Assembly (NCBI RefSeq): GCF_016863495.1
Contig: NZ_BOOZ01000011.1
Span: 1 to 64,000 of the forward strand
Reading direction: 5' to 3'
Origin: Micromonospora andamanensis
GTDB lineage: Bacteria; Actinomycetota; Actinomycetes; Mycobacteriales; Micromonosporaceae
Length of the DNA stretch: 64,000 bases
Both the position numbers and the translations under genes were made by a program. Shown here piece after piece: positions 56,365 to 64,000 of this stretch. Below the pieces are notes generated by a model. The model saw nothing but the letters and a program-made list of their open reading frames with translations, was not told where the DNA came from and did not search any database. Position 1 is the first letter of the stretch. The number at the start of each line of letters is the position of its first letter.

Positions 56365-57749
56365 CCTCCGCCGCCGGCCGCACCTCCGCCGCCCGTCACC
56401 TGGACCGGATGGTGCGTCAGGTCCAGGCGCAGGCCCGGGTGCCGGCGATCTCGGCCGCGGTGCATCGCGCCGACCGGCCGCTGTGGACGTGCACCGCCGG
56501 TGGCACCGGCACCCACACGGCCCTGGACGAGCAGACCCGGTTCCGGATCGGCTCGGTGACCAAGACCTTCACCGCGGTCCTGGTCATGCAGTGCCGCGAC
56601 GACGGGCTGCTCGACCTCGACGACCCGCTGCGGCGGCACGTCGACCTGCCGGCGCACGGCGAGCTGACCGTACGCCGGCTGCTGTCGCACACCGCCGGCC
56701 TGCAACGGGAGCCGGACGGCGACGTCTGGGACACGCTGCGCGCGCCGGACGCCGAGCAGCTCGTCGCCGAGTTGGCCCGGGCCGAGCGGGTGCTGCCGCC
56801 CGGACGCCGCTACCACTACTCGAATCTCGGCATGGCGTTGCTCGGTCACCTGGTCGGGCAGGTACGCGGTGGCACCTGGGCGGAGGTGCTCAGCGACCGG
56901 GTGCTGACTCCGCTCGGACTGACCGCCACCACCGTCACCTCGGGCCCGCGCGCCGCGACCGGGTTCCTCGTCGACGCGTACTCCGACGAGGCGCATCCGG
57001 AACCACCCACCGACTTCGGCGCGGTCGGACCGGCCGCGCAACTGTGGAGCACCGCTACCGACATGGCCCGGTGGGCCGCGTTCCTGGCCGACCCGGCGGC
57101 GATGGACGCGGTGGGCCGGGTGCTCGCCCCGGCCACCCTGGACGAGATGCGCTGGCCGGTGACGGTCACCGACGAGGCGGTGTGGGCCGGTGGGTTCGGT
57201 CTCGGCCTGATCCTGGTGCCGCAGGGGGAGCGGGTGGTGCACGTCGGGCACGACGGGGCGATGCCCGGCTTCCTCGCCGGGGTGTACGGCCGACGCGGCG
57301 GCGAGGGGGCCCCGGCCGCGTTCGGCGCCGCCGTGCTGGGCTCCTCCGGCACCGCCGTCGAGCTGCTGGAGCTGCCGCACCGGCTGCTCGCCGCCGCAGT
57401 CGATCAAGACCCGGCCGACATCGATCCGTGGCGGCCCGGCGATCCGGCGCCGCCGGAGGTACGCGGGCTGCTCGGCCGCTGGTGGGGCGAGGGCTTCGAG
57501 TACGTCTTCTCGTGGCACGAGGGGGCGCTGCGGGCCCGTGGCGCCGCTGACCCACCGGGAAAGCCGCAGGCGGTCTTCGCCCCGGTGCCGCAGCGACCTG
57601 ACGTGTTTCGTACCGTCGCCGGGCGGGAGAACGGCGAGCTGCTCCGGCTGACCCGCGACTCCGCGGGCGTGGTGGTCCGGATGCACTGGGCGACGTACCG
57701 GTTCACCCGCCGTCAGGAGACCTTCGAGGGTTTCGACTTCCGCGCCTGA
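56361..57749 (+). CDS. serine hydrolase of the beta-lactamase/DD-peptidase fold
   Basis: 462 aa. Catalytic SxxK is SVTK (65-68) and the YxN motif is HYSN near 155; HVGHDGAMPG stands in place of the third motif. No signal peptide, so cytoplasmic. C-terminal 120 residues form a lipocalin-like extension seen in class-C esterases. Substrate unknown. ATGA overlap with the HIT gene; uncommon between HIT and phoH. Confidence 0.85.
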   Translation: MTSAAGRTSAARHLDRMVRQVQAQARVPAISAAVHRADRPLWTCTAGGTGTHTALDEQTRFRIGSVTKTFTAVLVMQCRDDGLLDLDDPLRRHVDLPAHGELTVRRLLSHTAGLQREPDGDVWDTLRAPDAEQLVAELARAERVLPPGRRYHYSNLGMALLGHLVGQVRGGTWAEVLSDRVLTPLGLTATTVTSGPRAATGFLVDAYSDEAHPEPPTDFGAVGPAAQLWSTATDMARWAAFLADPAAMDAVGRVLAPATLDEMRWPVTVTDEAVWAGGFGLGLILVPQGERVVHVGHDGAMPGFLAGVYGRRGGEGAPAAFGAAVLGSSGTAVELLELPHRLLAAAVDQDPADIDPWRPGDPAPPEVRGLLGRWWGEGFEYVFSWHEGALRARGAADPPGKPQAVFAPVPQRPDVFRTVAGRENGELLRLTRDSAGVVVRMHWATYRFTRRQETFEGFDFRA

Positions 57750-57931
57750 ACCGGCAGTCACCGGCGGCCGAAATGCCTGTTCTGTCCAGTGCTGCGGGGT
57801 GCCACGGCGGCGGAAATGGGCAGCGTGTCCGCGTCGTTGACCCGATACGATGGACGCAACGTCCGCACGCCGTGCCACGGGCCCGGCACCGAGATCGAGA
57901 GCAGGTGGCGCAGGGCCCTCGGGCCCGACCT

Positions 57932-58984
<1,053 letters not shown>

Positions 58985-58999
58985 ACCGAGGGAAGACAG

Positions 59000-59473
59000 T
59001 TGTCCATCGAGATCGCCAACGAGTCCGGTGTCGAGGTCGACACCGACGCCGTGCTCGCTGTGGCCCGGCACGCGCTCGACGAGATGGGGGTCAACCCGCT
59101 CGCCGAGCTTTCCGTGCTGCTTGTCGACGTCGACTACATGACCGAGCTGAACCATCGGTGGATGGGCGGCGACGGCCCGACCGACGTGCTCGCCTTCCCC
59201 ATGGACGAGGGCAGCGTCGACCACGGGCCGGGTGAGAGCGCCGCCGCCGGTGGTGAGCCGGCGCTGCTCGGCGACATCGTGCTCTGCCCGGAGGTGGCGG
59301 CGAAGCAGGCCGCGACCGCCGGGCACGGCACCGCCGACGAGTTGCACCTGCTCACCGTGCACGGTGTGCTGCACCTGCTCGGCTACGACCACGCGGAGCC
59401 GGAGGAGGAGCGGGAGATGTTCGGGCTCCAGGCCCGGTTGCTGGCGAGCTGGCGGTCGGCCCGCTCCCGGTGA
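59000..59473 (+). CDS. ybeY: endoribonuclease YbeY
   Basis: 157 aa. Zinc site [11 protein letters not shown]; needed for 16S rRNA maturation and ribosome quality control. TTG start at 59000 with GAGGGAAG 5-6 nt upstream; no alternative start fits the family. 15 bp after phoH. Confidence 0.96.
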   Translation: MSIEIANESGVEVDTDAVLAVARHALDEMGVNPLAELSVLLVDVDYMTELNHRWMGGDGPTDVLAFPMDEGSVDHGPGESAAAGGEPALLGDIVLCPEVAAKQAATAGHGTADELHLLTVHGVLHLLGYDHAEPEEEREMFGLQARLLASWRSARSR

Positions 59474-60855
59474 TGGACACTTCGTTGGCCGCGGCCGCCA
59501 CCGGCCTACCCGACCTGCAACTGCTCGTCTTCGCTGCCGGGTTGGTGGTGCTCGCCGGCCTGATCGCGATGACCGAGGCGGCCCTGGCCGCGGTCTCCCC
59601 GGCCCGGGCGGCCGAGCTGGCCCGGGAGGGGATCCGGGGCGCCCGTACCCTCCAGGCGGTCGCCGGTGACGTGGTCCGGCATCTCAATCTCCTGCTGCTG
59701 CTCCGGCTGCTCGCCGAGCTGACCGCCACCACGCTCGTGGCGCTGGTGGCGGTGGACACCTTCGGCGCGGGTTGGCGTGCGGCGCTCGTCACCGCCGGGG
59801 CGATGACAGTGGTCAGCTTCGTCGTGGTCGGCGTCGGTCCGCGCACCCTGGGCCGGCAGCACGCGTACGCGGTGGGCCGTTCGGCCGCCCCGCTGGTGCG
59901 CTGGCTGGGTCGGGTACTCAACCCGCTGGCCTCCCTGCTGATCCTGATCGGTAACGCGGTCACCCCGGGCCGTGGGTTCCGTGAGGGGCCCTTCGCCACC
60001 CAGGTCGAGCTGCGTGAGCTGGTCGACCTCGCCGAGCAGCGGGGTGTGGTGGAGCACGGCGAACGGCAGATGATCCACTCGGTCTTCGCCCTGGGTGACA
60101 CGATCGCCCGCGAGGTTATGGTGCCGCGTACCGAGATGGTGTGGATCGAGTCGGGCAAGAACCTCTCCCAGGCGCTCGCGCTGTTCCTGCGCTCCGGGTT
60201 CTCCCGGATCCCGGTGATCGGCGAGAGCGTCGACGACGTGCTCGGCATCCTCTACCTCAAGGATCTGATCCGGCGTACCCAGGGTGGGGCCGCTGAGGAT
60301 CATCAGCTGCCGGTGGCCGAGCTGATGCGGCCGGCGACCTTCGTGCCCGAGTCCAAGCCCGTCGACGATCTGTTGTCGGAGATGCAGGCCGCCCGCAACC
60401 ACCTGGTCATCGTGGTGGACGAGTACGGCGGCACCGGTGGTCTGGTCACCATCGAGGACATCCTCGAGGAGATCGTCGGGGAGATCACCGACGAGTACGA
60501 CGTCGAGCGTCCACCTGTCGAGCACCTGCCCGACGGTGCGGTGCGGGTCACCGCCCGGTTGCCGGTGGAGGATCTCGGCGAGCTGTTCGACACCGAGCTG
60601 CCGCACGACGAGGTGGAGACCGTGGGTGGTCTGCTCGCGCAGTCCCTGGGGCGGGTGCCGATCCCGGGCGCGCAGGTCGAGGTGGCAGGTCTGCGGCTGG
60701 TCGCCGAGGGCACCACCGGTCGCCGCAACCGGATCGACACGGTGCTGGTGCGCCGGGTGGAGCCGACAGACACCCCTGACGACGCGGCCGGCCAGCCGAC
60801 CGCGTCGCGTTCCGACAACGATCGATCCGAAGAGAGGCAGCCCGCCGATGCCTGA
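59473..60855 (+). CDS. CNNM/CorC-type transporter (hemolysin family)
   Basis: 460 aa. DUF21 membrane domain (four helices, first LQLLVFAAGLVVLAGLIAM), two CBS domains (VMVPRTEMVWIESGKNL ... and VAELMRPATFVPESKPVDDL) and a C-terminal CorC/HlyC domain with TIEDILEEIVGEITDEYD. Probably magnesium/cobalt efflux. ATG 59473 overlaps the ybeY stop by one base; the GTG three bases earlier is also possible. Confidence 0.93.
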   Translation: MDTSLAAAATGLPDLQLLVFAAGLVVLAGLIAMTEAALAAVSPARAAELAREGIRGARTLQAVAGDVVRHLNLLLLLRLLAELTATTLVALVAVDTFGAGWRAALVTAGAMTVVSFVVVGVGPRTLGRQHAYAVGRSAAPLVRWLGRVLNPLASLLILIGNAVTPGRGFREGPFATQVELRELVDLAEQRGVVEHGERQMIHSVFALGDTIAREVMVPRTEMVWIESGKNLSQALALFLRSGFSRIPVIGESVDDVLGILYLKDLIRRTQGGAAEDHQLPVAELMRPATFVPESKPVDDLLSEMQAARNHLVIVVDEYGGTGGLVTIEDILEEIVGEITDEYDVERPPVEHLPDGAVRVTARLPVEDLGELFDTELPHDEVETVGGLLAQSLGRVPIPGAQVEVAGLRLVAEGTTGRRNRIDTVLVRRVEPTDTPDDAAGQPTASRSDNDRSEERQPADA

Positions 60856-61225
60856 GTCACAGGCCGTACCGGCCGCCCGGTCCACCGGCACCGAACTGAG
60901 CGCCGAGGATGGCAAGCTGGTCATCCTCGCCCGTGGTGCCCGGGGCCGGGTGGGTGCCGTGGAGGGTGCCGCGGTCCGGGATCAGGACGGCCGAACCTAC
61001 GCGGCGGCCAGCGTGTCGCTGCCCTCGCTGACCATCACCGCGCTGCAACTGGCTGTCGCCTCGGCGGCTGCCGCGGGTGCCACCCGGTTGGAGGCCGCGG
61101 TGGTGGTGACCGAGGCATCCACACTGGACGGTGCCGGGTACGCGGCCGTGCGCGACCTGGCCGCCGATGCGCCGGTGCACGTGGCCGGTCCGGACGGCAC
61201 GGTGCTCGGCACGGTGACCGAATGA
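60848..61225 (+). CDS. cytidine-deaminase-fold protein without catalytic motifs
   Basis: 125 aa. GAAVRDQDGRTYAAASVSLPSLTITALQLAVA resembles the deaminase core, but the zinc-binding HAE/CAE and PCxxC motifs are absent, so it cannot be a normal deaminase. The same kind of gene sits between the CNNM and era genes in mycobacteria and Streptomyces, often labelled cytidine deaminase. ATG 60848 overlaps the upstream gene by 8 bp and the stop overlaps era. Confidence 0.8.
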   Translation: MPESQAVPAARSTGTELSAEDGKLVILARGARGRVGAVEGAAVRDQDGRTYAAASVSLPSLTITALQLAVASAAAAGATRLEAAVVVTEASTLDGAGYAAVRDLAADAPVHVAGPDGTVLGTVTE

Positions 61226-62118
61226 ACGAACGCGGCGGGCGCGCCTACCGGGCCGGTTTCGCGTGTTTCGTCGGGCGTCCCAACGCTGGCAAGTCCACGT
61301 TGACGAACGCCATCGTCGGGCAGAAGATCGCCATCACCTCGAACAAGCCGCAGACCACCCGGCACATCATCCGGGCGGTGCTGCACCGGCCGGAGTCGCA
61401 GCTCGTGCTTGTCGACACCCCGGGCCTGCACCGTCCCCGCACCCTGCTGGGTGAGCGGCTCAACGACCTGGTCCGGCAGACCTGGAGCGAGGTCGACGTG
61501 ATCGGCCTGTGCATCCCGGCCGACGAGCCGATCGGTCGTGGCGACCGGTTCATCACCGGAGAGCTTGCCGAGCTGAAGGCGACGGTGCTGGCGGTGGTCA
61601 CCAAGACCGACCTGGTCGATCGGAAACGGTTGGCCGAGCAACTGCTCGCCGTCAGCGAGTTGGGGGACTTTGCGGAGGTCGTGCCGGTCAGCGCGGTCTC
61701 CGGGCACCAGGTTGACACCCTGGTCGAGGTGATGACGCGCTATCTTCCCGAGTCGCCGCAGTTGTACCCGGACGACATGCTCACCGACGATCCGGAGCAG
61801 GTGCTGGTGGCGGAGCTGATCCGGGAGGCCGCCCTGGAGGGCGTCCGGGACGAGTTGCCGCACTCCATCGCCGTCGTGGTGGAGGAGATGATTCCGGAGG
61901 GTCGGCTGACGAAGATCTACGCCGACGTGTACGTGGAGCGGCCGAGCCAGAAGGCGATCGTCATCGGGCATCGGGGCGCTCGGCTCAAGGGCGTCGGCAC
62001 CGCCGCGCGGCGGCAGATCGAGGAGCTGCTGGGCACGAAGGTCTATCTCGATCTGCACGTGCGGGTCGCCAAGGACTGGCAACGCGACCCGAAGCAGATG
62101 CGCAAGCTCGGGTTCTGA
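61222..62118 (+). CDS. era: GTPase Era
   Basis: 298 aa. P-loop GRPNAGKST (18-26), DTPG, TKTD and a C-terminal KH domain (AIVIGHRGARLKGVGTAARR). Binds the 3' end of 16S rRNA and checks 30S assembly. ATG overlaps the upstream stop (ATGA). Last gene of the phoH-ybeY-CNNM-deaminase-era operon. Region 62119-62290 has a weak TGATCGGGACCGGTCA inverted stretch and no gene. Confidence 0.97.
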   Translation: MNERGGRAYRAGFACFVGRPNAGKSTLTNAIVGQKIAITSNKPQTTRHIIRAVLHRPESQLVLVDTPGLHRPRTLLGERLNDLVRQTWSEVDVIGLCIPADEPIGRGDRFITGELAELKATVLAVVTKTDLVDRKRLAEQLLAVSELGDFAEVVPVSAVSGHQVDTLVEVMTRYLPESPQLYPDDMLTDDPEQVLVAELIREAALEGVRDELPHSIAVVVEEMIPEGRLTKIYADVYVERPSQKAIVIGHRGARLKGVGTAARRQIEELLGTKVYLDLHVRVAKDWQRDPKQMRKLGF

Positions 62119-62290
62119 GCCGATCGGGCAGGCCGGTCGAATCGGACGAGGGGCACCGTATCTACTGATCGGGACCGGTCAGGCATATGGGAAGTTTCAC
62201 TATCGCGGTGGGTGTCTGACTGTTTCGTGGGCGGGCAACGGAGGGTAGGAGGGACAAGAGCCTACGCGCCCCCGACACAGATGCAGGCTG

Positions 62291-63385
62291 ATGCGAAACA
62301 GATACCTGGACCTGCTGCGCGCCCTGGCCATCGTGCGGGTCGTCGTCTACCACGTCACCGGGTGGGCCTCGCTGACACTGCTGTTCCCGGCGATGTCGGT
62401 GATGTTCGCGCTCGCTGGATCGCTGATGGCCGCGTCGCTGCTGCGGTCCGGGCCGACCGCTGTCGGCCGGCGACTACGGCGGTTGCTGCCGTCGCTGTGG
62501 GTGGTCGCGGCGATCTTCGTGCCGGCGATGCTGCTCACCGGGTTGCCGTTCACCCCGGCGGTGCTGCTCTGGCTCTTCCCGGTGGCCGATCCGCCGGCGA
62601 ACTACTGGGGCGCGCTGGCGCTGAGCCCGATCTGGTATCTGCGTGACTACCTCTGGTTCGTGCTCGCCTCGCCTGTCGCGTTGTGGCTGTTCCGCCGCTT
62701 CCCACTGCCCACCCTGCTCGCTCCGTACTGCCTGTTGCTTGTCATCGAGGTGGGCATCTATCCGGAGCCGCCTGTCGTGCTTCGTGAGTTCGGCCTCTAC
62801 TTCGGTGCGTGGCTGCTGGGTTTCGCCCACCAGAGTGGGATGCTGCGCCGGCTGAGCGCCTGGGTTCTGCTGCCGACCGCGTTGGCGCTCGCCGCGTTGG
62901 GCGGTGCCTGGATCCTGACCCACCAGGGTCCGCGTGGCTACGACCTCAACGACATTCCGCTCGGCAACGCGCTCTGGTCGGCCGCGTTCATCCTGGTGGC
63001 GCTGGGCCGGGCCCCGGCGGCCGCGGCCTGGGTGGACCGCAGCGCGCTGTTCGGCCGGGCGGTCACGGTGCTGAACCGGCGGGCGTTGACCGTCTACCTG
63101 TGGCACATGGCGTTCGTGGTCGCCCTCACCCCGCTCGTCGACGTGGTCGGCTGGTCACATCAGAATCTGCTGGGCCTGGCGATCCGGGTGGTCCTGGTCT
63201 TCCTGCTGGTGGGGCTGGTGACCGCGATCGTGGGTTGGGTCGAGGACGTCGCGGCGCGGCGTCCACCCGAGCTGATTCCGGGTGGCCGCCGGCCGGCGTC
63301 GCGGCCCACCCCCGAAGCGGTGGAGCGTCGGGCGGAGCCGGTTCCGGCACAGCGCGGCCGAGACGGGGAAGTCATCGCGAGATGA
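62291..63385 (+). CDS. acyltransferase-3 family membrane protein
   Basis: 364 aa, about ten membrane helices. Begins RYLDLLRALAIVRVVVYHV, the conserved first helix with the catalytic-type His, and ends with a charged cytoplasmic tail. Family members acetylate cell-surface sugars, peptidoglycan or antibiotics. A weak ribosome binding site precedes ATG 62291. Its end overlaps the convergent DUF4097 gene by 14 bp. Confidence 0.85.
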   Translation: MRNRYLDLLRALAIVRVVVYHVTGWASLTLLFPAMSVMFALAGSLMAASLLRSGPTAVGRRLRRLLPSLWVVAAIFVPAMLLTGLPFTPAVLLWLFPVADPPANYWGALALSPIWYLRDYLWFVLASPVALWLFRRFPLPTLLAPYCLLLVIEVGIYPEPPVVLREFGLYFGAWLLGFAHQSGMLRRLSAWVLLPTALALAALGGAWILTHQGPRGYDLNDIPLGNALWSAAFILVALGRAPAAAAWVDRSALFGRAVTVLNRRALTVYLWHMAFVVALTPLVDVVGWSHQNLLGLAIRVVLVFLLVGLVTAIVGWVEDVAARRPPELIPGGRRPASRPTPEAVERRAEPVPAQRGRDGEVIAR

Positions 63386-64000
63386 CTGTGATGTCGCCGC
63401 TGCCGGTACGCAGGTCGAGCACGGACGCGGCGGAGGGGTCATCCGGCACACCCAGTTCGATCTCGCCGGAGCCGGCCCTCGGCCGGACCTGGTACGCCCC
63501 GTCCGGCACGGTCAGCGCGACGTTGCCGCTCGACGCGTGCGCCCGCGCGGAGACGGGCTTGTCCAGTTCGAGGGTGACGTCGCCGGACTTGGTCTCCGCG
63601 TCCACCTCGCCGGTGAGCCGGCTTCCCGTCACGTTCCCGGAGGAGGCGCGCAATACGACGGGTCCGGTCACGTCGTGCACGTCGATGTCGCCCGAGCCGG
63701 TCTCCACCCGCACCGTCTGGGTCGACCCGGCGACCCGCACGTTGCCGGAGCCGACCTTGAGGTCCACCTGGCCGACCTGGCTGAGATCGACGTCCCCGGA
63801 GCCGGTCTCGCCCCGGACGCCCACCCCCTCGCCGGCGGTCACCTCGTAGGAGACGCTGCACCGGGAGCCGCAGGAGGTGTCCAGCACCAGCTCCGAGTCC
63901 CTGATCTCGTACGTCGTGTCCGGCTGGCCGCCCTGGTAGCGGACCACGCGCTTGACGCGTACCCCGTCCGCTCCGCCGTCGGCCCGGACCACCACGTCGC
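63372..64000 (-). CDS. DUF4097 beta-helical protein, 5' end outside window
   Basis: At least 209 residues. Built of repeats of the type TGSGDVDL, VGSGNVRV, TGSGDIDV, SSGNVTG, KSGDVTL, each about 18-22 residues, forming a right-handed beta-solenoid. The start lies beyond 64000; the M at 63995 is only the first in-frame start-like codon. Function unknown; family members may be adhesins or stress-envelope proteins. A lone cysteine pair (TSCGSRCSV) near the visible N-terminus is unusual. Confidence 0.8.
   Translation of the reverse strand, partial: DVVVRADGGADGVRVKRVVRYQGGQPDTTYEIRDSELVLDTSCGSRCSVSYEVTAGEGVGVRGETGSGDVDLSQVGQVDLKVGSGNVRVAGSTQTVRVETGSGDIDVHDVTGPVVLRASSGNVTGSRLTGEVDAETKSGDVTLELDKPVSARAHASSGNVALTVPDGAYQVRPRAGSGEIELGVPDDPSAASVLDLRTGSGDITVISR

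Overview
The window is high-GC actinobacterial chromosome with no phage, insertion sequence, CRISPR array, rRNA or tRNA gene. Gene order and protein wording (valS-folC-DUF4233; the two radical-SAM genes before RNase E/G, rplU-rpmA-obgE; nadD-rsfS-phosphatase-degV; comEA-comEC-holA-rpsT-lepA-hemW-hrcA-dnaJ-rsmE-HIT-phoH-ybeY-CNNM-era) fit a Micromonosporaceae member such as Micromonospora or Salinispora. The genus is an inference from sequence memory, not a search.

Layout. 0.1-1.8 kb: a broken MFS exporter and a frameshifted membrane-anchored protein. 1.9-6.3 kb: valS-folC-DUF4233 operon. 6.4-9.7 kb: a membrane/VOC fusion protein, ndk, and an ECF41-type sigma factor translationally coupled to its carboxymuconolactone-decarboxylase partner. 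9.85-13.3 kb: a palindrome with a G-rich tract, an ileS T-box riboswitch and ileS. 13.5-16.5 kb: plsC, an intact paralogue of the frameshifted protein at 1.1-1.8 kb, and a TMEM175-like pseudogene. 16.5-26.2 kb: radical-SAM pair, RNase E/G, a lipoprotein, L21, L27, ObgE, GNAT. 26.2-33 kb: accessory genes (DUF4383, a CYP152-type peroxygenase, an orphan DUF397), pepN, and a SigE-family sigma factor with a membrane partner. 33-41.8 kb: nadD, rsfS, phosphatase, DegV, SDR, ComEA, ComEC, HolA. 42-52 kb: rpsT, a kinase-fold protein, DUF4240, lepA, a duplicated GlsB-type membrane protein, MOSC, a PhyH dioxygenase, a lysozyme-fold protein, enoyl-CoA hydratase, hemW. 52-63 kb: heat-shock regulator and chaperone (CIRCE-hrcA-dnaJ) running into rsmE, HIT, a serine hydrolase, phoH, ybeY, CNNM, a deaminase-like protein and era. 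62-64 kb: a membrane acyltransferase and a DUF4097 protein cut by the window edge.

The core of the window is translation and RNA biology: two tRNA synthetases, ribosomal proteins L21, L27 and S20, ribosome factors (ObgE, RsfS, LepA, Era, YbeY, RsmE), RNase E/G, and PhoH. Around it are stress regulators (two ECF-like sigma factors, HrcA/CIRCE) and DNA-uptake proteins.

Points most worth a second look: (i) two loci share a GATCATGA palindrome beside a G-rich tract; (ii) a DUF2344 gene with no ATG/GTG/TTG start but an ideally placed AUC; (iii) a perfect 12-bp inverted repeat that buries the ribosome binding site of a sigma gene; (iv) two DnaA-box-like sites before comEA; (v) an undescribed extracellular domain in two paralogues; (vi) a TANNNT hexamer 6-8 nt before the start codon of thirteen genes, pointing to leaderless mRNAs. 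I found no clear new multi-gene defence or biosynthetic system.
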